DNA from: Clostridia bacterium | GTDB lineage: Bacteria; Bacillota; Clostridia; Christensenellales; UMGS416 | Direction of reading: 5' to 3' | NCBI GenBank assembly: GCA_016938675.1 | Contig: JAFGUF010000042.1 | Coordinates: forward strand, 1-64,000 | Length of the DNA stretch: 64,000 nt | Part shown: positions 1 to 8,591 of the stretch, in pieces | How the letters are laid out: each line of letters begins with the position of its first letter | How positions within the stretch are numbered: the stretch's first letter is position 1 | Translations under genes and position numbers: made by a program | Notes under the pieces: model-generated | What the model was told of the DNA's origin: nothing | What the model saw: the letters and a program-made list of their open reading frames with translations, nothing else | The model's database searches: none

Positions 1-7
1 AAAAGAA

Positions 8-85
8 TGGGGTGAATAGTGGGATTCGAACCCACGGCCTCCAGGGCCACAACCTGGCGCTCTAACCAACTGAGCTATACCCACC
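8..85 (-). tRNA. tRNA-His (GTG)
   Basis: On the minus strand a full cloverleaf can be folded. The anticodon loop TTGTGGC carries anticodon GTG. The 7-bp acceptor stem is preceded by an extra G that faces C73, the G-1:C73 pair diagnostic of histidine tRNA. The 3' CCA is encoded in the DNA (TGG at 8-10 on the plus strand). It sits 62 bp from tRNA-Arg on the same strand, so both probably belong to one tRNA transcript, with Arg upstream. Confidence 0.97.
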
Positions 86-147
86 ATATAAAATGAATAT
101 TCTTTTGCTGCCTCTAGCCTGCAGCGTGACAGATAGAAAGATAATAA

Positions 148-224
148 TGGCGCGCCTGAAGGGATTCGAACCCCTGGCCCACGGCTTAGAAGGCCGTTGC
201 TCTATCCTACTGAGCTACAGACGC
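148..224 (-). tRNA. tRNA-Arg (TCT)
   Basis: On the minus strand the acceptor stem GCGTCTG pairs with CAGGCGC, the T arm contains GGTTCGAATCC, and the anticodon loop CTTCTAA gives anticodon TCT, reading AGA/AGG. The discriminator is G and CCA is encoded (TGG at 148-150 on the plus strand). AGA and AGG are common arginine codons in the neighbouring genes. Confidence 0.96.
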
Positions 225-524
225 AAGTCTTTAACAGCGTGGTAAATTGTATCATATTATGCGCATTGATGTCAATACCATTTGAGAATAAATTGATATG
301 CCAAAGAATAAATATATGCCTTATAAAGCAGGGTTTCGATGCTGCAACAGCTGCTGCTAGAAACGCTCTAAGTGCACATAAAAGTATTGACTGTGAATCC
401 TAGCTGGGCAAAAATTATTATACATTTTTATATATTGTGTTATAATAGATTTAAAATTGTGCAAAACAGCAGATTTAAAGGCATTTTAAGCTATTAAGCT
501 ATATATATAAAGAGGTAATAAGCC
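225..524. other. Intergenic stretch between tRNA genes and first CDS
   Basis: I see no supported gene in these 300 bases. A TATAAT hexamer lies at 441-446 with a poor -35 (TTATAC at 418-423) and could drive the operon starting at 525. The tRNA promoter for the minus strand should also lie here. The 68-codon open frame at 197-403 overlaps tRNA-Arg and has no ribosome binding site, so I do not call it. Confidence 0.5.
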
Positions 525-1880
525 ATGAGTGACTTTTTTTACAAATTAAGAAAAGCAAAAAATAAATTCAAGAGAAAATTTCAAGAGACTAAAGATGAGG
601 AATTCGCTGAGGCGACAGAATACACACCTGTTTTTAAGGTGCTGATGATTGTCCTGCTTAGCGTTATAGCTGCAGCCATGGTCTTTATTATTCTTCTGCT
701 TACGAATGTAATAAATATTGGCGAGGAGGTAACTCCTGCTGAAACATACACACCTGTGCCGTCAGCAACCATTCAGGCTACGCCTTCACCTACGGCTGCT
801 CCCACAGAGGAGCCGACGCCGACACCGACGCCAAGGCCGACAATTGTGCCTGGCCCGACGGCTAAAATAGTAAACGGCGGGGCAACGCCGCTGCCATTGT
901 CTGAAGATGACGTGGTGGTGGAAGTGGGCTGGATAGATGTTGATTTCCTCAATGTAAGGACAGGCCCTAGCGAGGACTACAGGCGCATAGGCATACTGCC
1001 GCAGTACAGCGTGGTAGAGGTGCTGGAAAAGGGAAGGTGGCTGAAGATTAAATTCCTGGGCGGCGTCGGATACTGCACAAATACATACTATGTGTCAGGA
1101 TATCTGCCGTCTGATAAATACGACGCGGTGCCGACTATCCCGCCGGAAGATCAGCTGGGCGTAGACAGAGTGGTCGAGCCTGACTATTCGCACATATCGC
1201 AGGATCTTAAGATATTGATAGATAAAGTGGAAGAAACAGACAGGCAGTATTTCGTGGCGGAGATTTGGTGCGACGCCAGCCATATAGCTTCACTTCTTGC
1301 CAGCGAGACCTTAGACAGGACTGTTCGGAAGACGACGTCTGCCATGTTTGACGAGGCAGAGGGCGCAATTCTTGCTATAAACGGAGACTTCATATCCTAC
1401 CATGATTACGGAATCGCCATAAGAAACGGCGAAATATATAGGGATTCATCGGGATATGAACTGCTGGTTTTGTATGACGACGGTGAGATGGTAGGCATAA
1501 TGCCGAACAAGGTTGACGCGGAAAGGCTGCTGAATGAGGGGGCTGTTCAGTGCTGGTCATACGGGCCGATATTGGTTGAAAATTATGTTGCCTATGACGA
1601 CTTTTCAACCCGCTCAACGGTAAACCCAAATAATCCGCGCACAGGCATCGGCATGATTTCGCCGGGGCACTATATAGTAATAGTAGCGGATGGAAGAAGG
1701 CAGGATTATTCAGGGCCTACACTGGTTGAGTTCGCTAAGCTCTTTGAAGACTACGGCTGCAAAACAGCCTATAACCTAGAGGGCGGCTCGGCGAGCACTA
1801 TGGTATTCAAAGGCGACGTAATAAACACGCCAAGCAGCGGCGAAGAAAAAGTTACCGGCGATATAATCTATTTCAGGTAG
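525..1880 (+). CDS. Membrane-anchored SH3 / phosphodiester glycosidase-like protein
   Basis: A 451-residue extracytoplasmic protein. A short basic cytoplasmic tail (1-35) precedes one membrane segment (about 36-60), then a Pro/Thr-rich linker (about 69-115), a bacterial SH3 domain (about 128-195, with LNVRTGPS), and a C-terminal domain of the NAGPA / DUF2233 phosphodiester glycosidase family (about 230-451). The family hallmarks are present: AINGDF, NPRTGIG, a DGRR turn and NLEGGSASTM near the C-terminus. The family removes sugars from phosphodiesters; in Gram-positives the likely substrates are wall glycopolymers, but the true substrate here is unknown. The start is supported by AGAGGT upstream. 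It heads an operon with a VanZ-like gene 6 bp downstream, which supports an envelope role. Confidence 0.85.
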   Translation: MSDFFYKLRKAKNKFKRKFQETKDEEFAEATEYTPVFKVLMIVLLSVIAAAMVFIILLLTNVINIGEEVTPAETYTPVPSATIQATPSPTAAPTEEPTPTPTPRPTIVPGPTAKIVNGGATPLPLSEDDVVVEVGWIDVDFLNVRTGPSEDYRRIGILPQYSVVEVLEKGRWLKIKFLGGVGYCTNTYYVSGYLPSDKYDAVPTIPPEDQLGVDRVVEPDYSHISQDLKILIDKVEETDRQYFVAEIWCDASHIASLLASETLDRTVRKTTSAMFDEAEGAILAINGDFISYHDYGIAIRNGEIYRDSSGYELLVLYDDGEMVGIMPNKVDAERLLNEGAVQCWSYGPILVENYVAYDDFSTRSTVNPNNPRTGIGMISPGHYIVIVADGRRQDYSGPTLVEFAKLFEDYGCKTAYNLEGGSASTMVFKGDVINTPSSGEEKVTGDIIYFR

Positions 1881-1886
1881 GAGACA

Positions 1887-2459
1887 ATGAAATTGATACA
1901 GCCGATTTATCCATCAACTTTCGAATTGCTGATAATGCTGGCATTGACGATACTTTTGATAATATTATCCCAAAAAGCTAAACGGTTTGAAAGAATAATA
2001 CTAAGCTTTATTTGGGTTGCTTATATGTGCGTGATGCTGCTGATGACAATCCCGTCGGCATCATATGACAATTGCATGACATTTGCAGAGAAGCTAAATG
2101 ACGCACCGCCTTGGAACATAAGGCCCTTTTCTTTGCTTCCGCAGCAGTTCCATAATATGCTTAGCGGACAGAGCGGCGCGGCACGGCAGTTTCTGGGCAA
2201 TATCATTCTTTTTATTCCGGCAGGATTTTTCCCGCCGATGCTATTTCCGAAGTTTAGAAAGTGGTACGGGATTATTATTCCCGGGCTTATTTGGTCTCTT
2301 TTTATCGAGGTGTCGCAGCTGATACTGAACCTCGCCAATATGGGAAACCGTTCCTTTGACCTTGACGATATCACTCTCAATGTGCTGGGAGCCATGATAG
2401 GATATATAGTATATAAAATTTTCTTTGCTAAAAAGCATAGGCTTGAGAAAGGAAACTGA
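1887..2459 (+). CDS. VanZ-like family membrane protein
   Basis: A 190-residue integral membrane protein with about five hydrophobic segments. The VanZ family signature is clear: FLGNIILFIPAGF (about 103-115), SLFIEVSQ (about 136-143), then RSFDLDDITLNVLGAMIGY (about 154-172). VanZ confers low-level teicoplanin resistance in enterococci, but most VanZ-like proteins are uncharacterised envelope proteins, so resistance should not be inferred. It lies 6 bp after the NAGPA-like gene and 8 bp before malic enzyme, so the three are almost certainly cotranscribed. The lysine-rich tail (KKHRLEKGN) is presumably cytoplasmic. Confidence 0.85.
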   Translation: MKLIQPIYPSTFELLIMLALTILLIILSQKAKRFERIILSFIWVAYMCVMLLMTIPSASYDNCMTFAEKLNDAPPWNIRPFSLLPQQFHNMLSGQSGAARQFLGNIILFIPAGFFPPMLFPKFRKWYGIIIPGLIWSLFIEVSQLILNLANMGNRSFDLDDITLNVLGAMIGYIVYKIFFAKKHRLEKGN

Positions 2460-2467
2460 AAATCAAG

Positions 2468-3640
2468 ATGTCGATAAATGAACGCGCGCTTAAAATGCAT
2501 GAGGAGCTGAAGGGCAAAATTGAAGTAATAAGCAGGGTGAAGGTATCCAGCAGGGAGGAGCTTTCCCTGGCGTATACTCCGGGAGTTGCTGAGGCCTGCA
2601 GGCAGATACAAAAGGACGCTGACAAAAGCTATGAGCTGACAAGAAGGTGGAACACAGTAGCCGTAATAACTGACGGGACGGCGGTTCTTGGCCTTGGTGA
2701 CATCGGCCCGCTGGCCGGTATGCCGGTAATGGAAGGCAAGTGTGTGCTATTTAAGGAATTCGGAGGCGTGGATGCCATTCCCCTTTGCCTGAATACCAAA
2801 GACAGCGATGAAATAGTAAAAACCATATACAATATTTCGGGCAGCTTTGGCGGAATCAACCTAGAGGATATAGGCGCGCCAAGATGCTTCGAGATTGAAC
2901 GCAGGCTAAAGGAGCTATGCGACATTCCTGTTTTCCACGATGACCAGCATGGCACAGCCATAGTTGTGCTCTCTGCTTTAATAAATGCACTCAAGATAAC
3001 AAAAAAAGACAAAGCAGAAATAAAGACAGTAGTTGCAGGCGCGGGCGCGGCGGGCACAGCGATAACAAATCTACTATTAAAGTATGGCATAAAGAATATT
3101 ATTGTGTGCGATAAAGACGGCGCACTTTGCCAAGGTGACCCAAACCTTTCACCTGAGCATGCGGAGCTTGCAGCGAGGACAAACCCGGAAAGAATAAAGG
3201 GCAGCCTGAAAGACGCCATAAACGGCGCGGATGTTTTCATTGGCGTTGCCAGAGCCGGCATAGTGACTGCTGATATGATCAAGTCCATGACTGACAAATC
3301 AATTTGCTTTGCCATGAGCAACCCCGTTCCGGAAATAATGCCGGAGGACGCGGAAAAAGCGGGGGCATATATTGTTGGCACAGGCAGAAGCGACTATAAA
3401 AACCAGATAAACAATGTGATTGCATTCCCGGGAGTATTTCGCGGTGCACTGGATGTGCGTGCCTCAGATATAAATGACGAGATGAAGCTGGCTGCGGCGT
3501 TGGCCATAGCGCAGCTCATATCAGAAGACGAGCTGAGCCGGGACTACATCATTCCTGACGCATTTGATTTAAGGATAGGCAGTGCTGTTTCGGAGGCTGT
3601 GCGCATTGCCGCGAAGCAAACGGGTGTAAACAGAATCTAG
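2468..3640 (+). CDS. NAD(P)-dependent malic enzyme
   Basis: Oxidatively decarboxylates malate to pyruvate. At 390 residues it is the short bacterial form without a phosphotransacetylase-like extension. Visible motifs are SLAYTPGVAEACR (substrate loop), TDGTAVLGLGDIGPLAGMPV, the metal-site stretch FHDDQHGTA, the Rossmann turn GAGAAGTA (about 195-202), and AMSNPVPEI. Cofactor preference cannot be read with confidence. It follows the VanZ-like gene by 8 bp. Its TAG stop shares the tetranucleotide CTAG (3637-3640) with the stop of the convergent AEC transporter gene, leaving no intergenic terminator. Confidence 0.95.
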   Translation: MSINERALKMHEELKGKIEVISRVKVSSREELSLAYTPGVAEACRQIQKDADKSYELTRRWNTVAVITDGTAVLGLGDIGPLAGMPVMEGKCVLFKEFGGVDAIPLCLNTKDSDEIVKTIYNISGSFGGINLEDIGAPRCFEIERRLKELCDIPVFHDDQHGTAIVVLSALINALKITKKDKAEIKTVVAGAGAAGTAITNLLLKYGIKNIIVCDKDGALCQGDPNLSPEHAELAARTNPERIKGSLKDAINGADVFIGVARAGIVTADMIKSMTDKSICFAMSNPVPEIMPEDAEKAGAYIVGTGRSDYKNQINNVIAFPGVFRGALDVRASDINDEMKLAAALAIAQLISEDELSRDYIIPDAFDLRIGSAVSEAVRIAAKQTGVNRI

Positions 3641-4569
3641 CTTAAAATTATTGATGTCATAGGGAACACGATAAAAAGATAGACTATTGTTGTATATAGG
3701 AATGCGCTGACCGCCACATTTTCATCCAGCTTTGAAATTCTAGATACTACAACTGAATCTATTGCTACAGGCATAGTATGAACCAGCACAAAAGCTATAG
3801 CCATCAGCCTGTCCGGGATGAATAAGAGCGCAATCACCGCTCCAAAAACTGGCATAATAATGAACTTAATGATACCGATATCCAGCACCTTTCTAAGGTG
3901 CTTTTTAATGCTGTGAAGCTCAATGGATGCGCCGACAGGGATCAGGGTAAACCATGCTGCGCCTTTTATAAGGGGGTCAACCAGTGGCGTTATGAATTCC
4001 GGGCGGTCTCCCGCGAAAATATGCAGCAGCACTCCTGCAATTATGCCGATTACAGGCAGGTTGGTCTTCCTAAAGAATATTGATTTGAGCGTGGGCTTAG
4101 CGGATGATTCGCTGCTGAAATAATTTGCCAAAGGGAATGCTATTACAAAATTATTGACAGGTGCAAAGAGATTGACCATATAGACATAAATATAGCCGAT
4201 TTCGCCAAAGAGTATATACGCGACCAGCCCGCCTATTGTGCCGCGGTTGCTAAGCATGGAGGCTATTATGTAGCTTCCTTTCTGCTTTGGGTCGGTGTAT
4301 TTTTTTCTGCTGAACAGATAGCCGAAACCTAGGTACATGAGCGGAGTCAGAAGGCCAATGATCGGGAGCAGCAGCATGTTTTTATCCGGATTCATTGCCC
4401 AGAAAAGCAGAACCATGGATATCGGCAGAACAAATAGAATGCTAATTTGAAGCAGAATGTCAAACTTATCTTTGCTAAGCCTGAATATTTTTTTTATGGC
4501 ATAGCCCAGCATTATCGGCAGTATCACGCTGATAAAAAAGCTCAGCATTTTTTGAAATATTGGGTTCAT
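3637..4569 (-). CDS. AEC (auxin efflux carrier) family transporter
   Basis: A 310-residue, highly hydrophobic protein with about ten membrane segments in the two-bundle AEC layout. Family-like features are an N-terminal PIMLGYAIKK segment, the Asn/Gly-rich SNRGTIGG turn in the middle and PVAIDSVVVSRI in the C-terminal half. AEC carriers export or exchange small organic anions; some bacterial members move malate or related acids, which would fit the convergent malic enzyme, but that is inference. The start is backed by CCGGAGGAAAAATG. A TATAAT (minus strand, 4598-4603) lies upstream with a weak TTAACA at 19-bp spacing. Confidence 0.85.
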   Translation of the reverse strand: MNPIFQKMLSFFISVILPIMLGYAIKKIFRLSKDKFDILLQISILFVLPISMVLLFWAMNPDKNMLLLPIIGLLTPLMYLGFGYLFSRKKYTDPKQKGSYIIASMLSNRGTIGGLVAYILFGEIGYIYVYMVNLFAPVNNFVIAFPLANYFSSESSAKPTLKSIFFRKTNLPVIGIIAGVLLHIFAGDRPEFITPLVDPLIKGAAWFTLIPVGASIELHSIKKHLRKVLDIGIIKFIIMPVFGAVIALLFIPDRLMAIAFVLVHTMPVAIDSVVVSRISKLDENVAVSAFLYTTIVYLFIVFPMTSIILS

Positions 4570-4681
4570 TTTTCCTCCGGGTTTTTTACAATTGAATATT
4601 ATACACTAAACTTAAGAATTTGTGTTAAAAACTTTAATGGACTGATTAGTCGCACTTTGATATAATGAGCTTGGAGAGAAC

Positions 4682-5788
4682 ATGAAAAAAGATAATAAGA
4701 TTTATATAATAAAAGGCAAAGATATTATAAAAATGACGATGGATATCCTTAACCTAATGAACCCTCTGGAGGGCAGAAGCAAGGATATACTGATAGGCAT
4801 CAAGCCCAATCTTGTCTGCGTATCCAGGGCCTCGGAGGGCGCTACAACACATCCTGAAATAGTGGAAGGAATAATACAGTATTTAAAGCAAAGCGGATAC
4901 GACAACATTATAGTCCTAGAAAGCAGCTGGGTGGGCGCAAATACCGAGGACGCTGCAGACTACTGCGGATATACTGAGCTATGCCGAAAGCATGACATAC
5001 CATTTATAAATATAAAGCAGACAGACAGCACGGAGCACAATGTAGGGGGGCTAAAGGTACAGGTAAGCAAATACGTCGAAAAACTGGACTACCTGATTAA
5101 CGTTCCGCTGATAAAGGGGCATTGCCAGACGGGAATAACCTGCGCCCTTAAAAACATGAAGGGGCTGATTCCTGACGCTGAAAAGAGAAGATACCATACG
5201 CTGGGGCTGCATAAGCCCATTGCCTACCTGAATACCGTAATAAAGCAGGATTTGATAATTGCGGACGCCATATGCCCGGACCCTTATTTTGAAGAGGGAG
5301 GCAGGCCAAAGCAGATGGATATGATAGCGGGTGCTTTCGACCCGGTGCTGATGGACTGCTACGCGGCGGAAGTATTGGGGTATGAGCCATTCGATATAAA
5401 ATATATAAAATTGGCATGGGAGCTTGGCGTAGGCAAAATAAAGGACGATGACACAGAGATTATAAAGATAGGCGACATAAAAGACACTGAGAAGGTGCAG
5501 CAAAAAGAGAAGAAATATCTTAAGCTGGTATTGGAGGACAATGCCTGCTCGGCATGCTACAGCAGCCTTGTGACGGCTATGGAGAGGCTGAATGCTGAAG
5601 GCCTGACGGAGAAGCTGGTGGATGAAATATCAATAGGGCAGGGCTATCGCGGAGCGGGCGGCACCGTGGGGATAGGCGACTGCACGGCAGGATTTGAAAG
5701 AAATATCGCCGGCTGTCCGCCAAAATCAGAGGACATATACAATTTTCTTAGGGCTATTGCAGAATCAAATGAATCCGGCGAGCCTTAA
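4682..5788 (+). CDS. DUF362 domain-containing protein
   Basis: A 368-residue soluble protein matching the DUF362 family. Recognisable stretches are IKPNLVCVSRASEGATTHPE (about 40-59), the conserved VPLIKGHCQTGITCALKNMKG (about 140-160) and DLIIADAI. The family often carries ferredoxin-type Fe-S clusters, but I see no CxxCxxC array here. Scattered cysteines (NACSACYS, GDCTAGF, AGCPPK) in the C-terminal third could still bind metal. The biochemical function is unknown. RBS is TTGGAGAG. A TATAAT sits only 15 bp before the start codon, so the mRNA leader may be very short. Confidence 0.8.
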   Translation: MKKDNKIYIIKGKDIIKMTMDILNLMNPLEGRSKDILIGIKPNLVCVSRASEGATTHPEIVEGIIQYLKQSGYDNIIVLESSWVGANTEDAADYCGYTELCRKHDIPFINIKQTDSTEHNVGGLKVQVSKYVEKLDYLINVPLIKGHCQTGITCALKNMKGLIPDAEKRRYHTLGLHKPIAYLNTVIKQDLIIADAICPDPYFEEGGRPKQMDMIAGAFDPVLMDCYAAEVLGYEPFDIKYIKLAWELGVGKIKDDDTEIIKIGDIKDTEKVQQKEKKYLKLVLEDNACSACYSSLVTAMERLNAEGLTEKLVDEISIGQGYRGAGGTVGIGDCTAGFERNIAGCPPKSEDIYNFLRAIAESNESGEP

Positions 5789-5807
5789 CGTTACATAGAT
5801 TTTACAA

Positions 5808-5850
5808 ATTAATTATATTTCTCTTTCTATTGTTTAAAGAGAGTATTAAT
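5808..5850. repeat. Inverted repeat downstream of DUF362 gene
   Basis: TCTCTTT (5820-5826) and AAAGAGA (5836-5842) pair perfectly around a 9-nt loop and are flanked on both sides by ATTAAT (5808-5813, 5845-5850). It may end DUF362 transcription, but no T-run follows. Confidence 0.4.
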
Positions 5851-5884
5851 TTGGTTCAAAGCGGGGTAATAACTATATTTAGTA

Positions 5885-5913
5885 TTGAATGCATTAACTA
5901 ATGGTGATATACT
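5885..5913 (+). promoter_or_regulatory. Promoter of phnD operon
   Basis: TTGAAT (5885-5890), a 17-bp spacer, and TATACT (5908-5913), 32 bp before the phnD start codon. This is a good sigma-A-type promoter. No Pho-box could be identified by eye. Confidence 0.7.
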
Positions 5914-5945
5914 ACAAAATATAGAAAACAAAAGAGAGGTATACC

Positions 5946-6938
5946 ATGAAAAAATTATTATCAATAGTTTTTGTCTTAATTCTTGCTGCAACATTGTTTG
6001 TAGGCTGTGCAGATAAAGAAGAGGCATCAACTCCTGAGGTTTCAGAAGTAACTGAAGCAACAGAAGCACCTGCTGAAACAGAAGCACCTGCTGAACCTGA
6101 ATATGATGTTCTTGAAGTTCAGCTGATACCTTCAAGAGACGCAGCGGTTCTTGATGCTCAGAGAAAACCATTACAAGACCTTCTTGAAGCAGAGCTCGGC
6201 ATGCCTGTAAACGTAACCGTAGCAACTGACTATAATGCTCTTATCGAAGCTATGGCTTCTGAGCAGGTTCAAGTTGGCCTATTGGCTACAACAGCATACG
6301 TACTGGCCGCTGATGAAGGCGCAGCAGAAGCTATCCTTAAATCTCTTCGTTATGATGTAGATGACAACGGCAGCAAGCTACTTGACCAACCATTAGTAAG
6401 TGGTTATAAGTCACAATTAGTTGTTGCTAAAGACAGCGGAATCGCATCAGTTGAAGACCTGGCAGGAAAGAAAATAGCTATTTCTTCATTCACATCAACA
6501 TCAGGCTTTGTATGGCCTGCAAACCTTTTAGCTGACCACGGCCTCAACCCTGAAACAGACGTTGAATGGCTGAATGCCGGCGGACATGACAATGCTATAT
6601 TGGCAGTATACAACGGCGAAGCTGACGCAGCATTTACATTCAAGGATGCACGTACATTATTCGAAGGTGAAGACTTCTATGATGATCTTATGGAGAATGT
6701 AGTATTCGTAATGAACACAACAGAAATCCCTAATGACACAATTTCAGTCATTCCTAGCATGAGCGACGAAATGAAGCAACGCGTTGCAGACGCATTCATG
6801 GCTATTGCTGCCAGCGACGAAGGTCTCGAAATCATCAGAGCTATCTATTCACACGAAGGATATGCACCTGTAACAGATGCTGAATATGATCAGGTAAGAG
6901 AATATCTTGCAAGGCAAGAAGAGTGGAGCTTTGAATAA
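5946..6938 (+). CDS. phnD: Phosphonate/phosphate-ester ABC transporter binding lipoprotein
   Basis: A 330-residue PhnD-family solute-binding protein. The signal peptide ends in a lipobox (LFVGC, Cys about 21), followed by an acidic Glu/Thr/Pro linker and a type-II periplasmic-binding fold starting at about residue 50 (VQLIPSRDAAVL). Further family traits are VGLLATTAYVLA, LAGKKIAISSFTSTSG and FTFKDARTLF. The ligand could be a phosphonate, phosphite or phosphate ester. RBS is GAGAGG. Codon use is more biased (CGT, GCA, GAA, CCT) than in neighbouring genes, as expected for a highly expressed binding protein. A hairpin separates it from phnC. Confidence 0.9.
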   Translation: MKKLLSIVFVLILAATLFVGCADKEEASTPEVSEVTEATEAPAETEAPAEPEYDVLEVQLIPSRDAAVLDAQRKPLQDLLEAELGMPVNVTVATDYNALIEAMASEQVQVGLLATTAYVLAADEGAAEAILKSLRYDVDDNGSKLLDQPLVSGYKSQLVVAKDSGIASVEDLAGKKIAISSFTSTSGFVWPANLLADHGLNPETDVEWLNAGGHDNAILAVYNGEADAAFTFKDARTLFEGEDFYDDLMENVVFVMNTTEIPNDTISVIPSMSDEMKQRVADAFMAIAASDEGLEIIRAIYSHEGYAPVTDAEYDQVREYLARQEEWSFE

Positions 6939-6969
6939 TAAAGCTTAAATAGTTTTTTAACCTAAATGT

Positions 6970-7004
6970 ATGGCTGCGCTTTTTAAGACGCAGCCATATT
7001 ATTT
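6970..7004 (+). terminator. Intra-operon hairpin between phnD and phnC
   Basis: ATGGCTGCG (6970-6978) and CGCAGCCAT (6989-6997) form a perfect 9-bp stem with a 10-nt loop, followed by ATTATTT. It is positioned to stabilise the phnD 3' end or to stop most transcripts before phnC. It also shows that the open frame beginning at 6970 is hairpin sequence rather than coding. Confidence 0.75.
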
Positions 7005-7023
7005 GATTGATTGGAGAAGTACA

Positions 7024-7800
7024 GTGATTGAGTTCAAAGGTGTGAGCAAAGTGTACCCCAACGGGGTAAGGGCTTTGAATAACATAAACCTGAAAATCGA
7101 AGAAGGGGAATTTGTTGCGATAATAGGGCTTTCCGGCGCTGGCAAATCCACTCTTTTAAGGCTGATGAATAAATTGATAGACGCTACAGAAGGCGAAGTT
7201 TTCTTTCAGGGTGAATCTGTTACCAAGGCAAGAGGAAGAGCGCTGATTAATATCAGGCGCCAGATAGGCATGATTTTTCAGGGGTTTAATATTGTAAAAA
7301 GGATGTCAGTTATGAATAACGTTCTTTCAGGGCGTGTGGCATACAATCCTACGGCGCTTACAATACTGGGGATTTTCCCGGAGTCTGACAAGCAGATAGC
7401 CTACAGGGCGCTAAAGAAAGTGGATATACTTGAAAAGGTGCATAACAGGGCAAGTGATTTATCAGGAGGGCAGCAGCAGCGTGTGGCCATAGCGAGAGCG
7501 CTGGCGCAGGAGCCGAAGCTGATGCTGGCTGATGAGCCTGTTGCGTCGCTCGATCCTATAACCACAGTACAGGTAATGGATTATCTTAAAAAGATAAATG
7601 AAGAAGACGGTATTACAACAATTGCCAACCTGCACCATGTTGACCTCGCCTGGAAATACGCTACCCGCGTAATTGGCGTAAGGGCAGGGGAAGTTATCTA
7701 CGACGTGCAGATGAAGGGCATGGATAAGAAGCAATTCTATGAAGATCTGGAAGGCGTATACGGACGCGCACTGCACAGCGACGAAGTTTTGGGTGAATGA
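7024..7800 (+). CDS. phnC: Phosphonate-type ABC transporter ATP-binding protein
   Basis: A 258-residue ATPase. Motifs in order: Walker [11 protein letters not shown]-loop MIFQGFN, signature [15 protein letters not shown], Walker [14 protein letters not shown], and switch histidine in NLHHVDLA. An open frame extends to an ATG at 6970, but its first 18 codons are the terminator-like hairpin. The GTG at 7024 has GGAG 8 bp upstream and begins [14 protein letters not shown], where PhnC proteins normally start. The stop overlaps the next ATG in an ATGA. It energises the two PhnE permeases and uses PhnD. Confidence 0.93.
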   Translation: MIEFKGVSKVYPNGVRALNNINLKIEEGEFVAIIGLSGAGKSTLLRLMNKLIDATEGEVFFQGESVTKARGRALINIRRQIGMIFQGFNIVKRMSVMNNVLSGRVAYNPTALTILGIFPESDKQIAYRALKKVDILEKVHNRASDLSGGQQQRVAIARALAQEPKLMLADEPVASLDPITTVQVMDYLKKINEEDGITTIANLHHVDLAWKYATRVIGVRAGEVIYDVQMKGMDKKQFYEDLEGVYGRALHSDEVLGE

Positions 7801-8591
7801 TTATGCCTGAAGAAAGAATCATTGTCCCGAAGCCTGACAGGCGCAAAAAAATAGCCACTATTATTACTGTAATTGTAATTATAGTAGGAAGCGGCATTAT
7901 AGCACATTTTAATATAATTGATGTATTTAGAAACCTTTCTAAGGGCGTGAGCATACTGAAGAGGATGTTCTGGCCGCCGGATTTCACCTACATTCCGAAT
8001 ATTGTTAAGCCGATGCTGGAAACTATCCGCATGGCGATAGTGGGAACATGCGTCGGCGCGATTATTGCTCTGCCGATAGCCGTATTAGCCGCGAATAATT
8101 TTATTAAGACAAAATGGCTTCATGTCCCCTTAAGGTTTATACTCAATATTTTCAGAACAATCCCTGCACTTGTATTGGCATCTCTTTTTGTTGCCGTATT
8201 TGGAACGGGAGCTTTTTCAGGAGTTGTGGCTTTGTCTGTTTTCACATTCGGCCTTGTATCAAAGCTGACATATGAATCCATTGAGGCTATAGATTATGGA
8301 CAGGTAGAGGCTCTGATATCCCTGGGAGCGAATAAGCTGAATATATTAAGATATGCTATAATGCCACAGATACTTCCGCAGTATTTGTCCTACACACTGT
8401 ATGGGTTCGAGGTAAATGTGCGTGCCGCTGCAGTCTTGGGATACGTAGGCGCGGGAGGAATAGGGCAGCTGTTTGAGTTCAACCTAGCCTGGCGAAAATT
8501 CGGCAAGATAGGAATGATAATAATTTTCTCGTTCTGCGTGGTTATGATTATCGATCTGGTTAGCTCCAGCATCAGAAAGAGGTTGGTCTAA
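7797..8591 (+). CDS. phnE: Phosphonate-type ABC transporter permease (first PhnE)
   Basis: A 264-residue permease with about six membrane segments. The cytoplasmic EAA loop reads EALISLGAN followed by [10 protein letters not shown], then the PhnE-typical [15 protein letters not shown]. The start overlaps the phnC stop by 4 bp; ATG at 7797 and ATG at 7803 are both possible. It ends one base into the next permease gene, so translation of the two is coupled. Two different PhnE subunits probably form a heterodimeric channel. No C-P lyase, phosphonatase or phosphite dehydrogenase gene is present in this window. Confidence 0.92.
   Translation: MIMPEERIIVPKPDRRKKIATIITVIVIIVGSGIIAHFNIIDVFRNLSKGVSILKRMFWPPDFTYIPNIVKPMLETIRMAIVGTCVGAIIALPIAVLAANNFIKTKWLHVPLRFILNIFRTIPALVLASLFVAVFGTGAFSGVVALSVFTFGLVSKLTYESIEAIDYGQVEALISLGANKLNILRYAIMPQILPQYLSYTLYGFEVNVRAAAVLGYVGAGGIGQLFEFNLAWRKFGKIGMIIIFSFCVVMIIDLVSSSIRKRLV

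Noticed and set aside
1887-2459. Glycopeptide resistance call for the VanZ-like protein
   Set aside because: No vanHAX or vanRS genes are nearby, and most VanZ-like proteins have no link to resistance.
2021-3381. Long open frames on the minus strand (2021-2611 and 2629-3381) opposite the VanZ-like and malic enzyme genes
   Set aside because: They are antisense to strongly supported genes, have no RBS and give low-complexity Ser/Ile-rich translations without domains.
5827-6225. Minus-strand frame of 132 codons opposite phnD, rich in Leu and Gln
   Set aside because: It is an artefact of the repetitive GAA/GCA/ACA codons of the phnD linker on the other strand.
6970-7023. N-terminal extension of PhnC from ATG 6970
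   Set aside because: These 18 codons are a terminator-like hairpin with no RBS; the GTG at 7024 has one and fits the family start.
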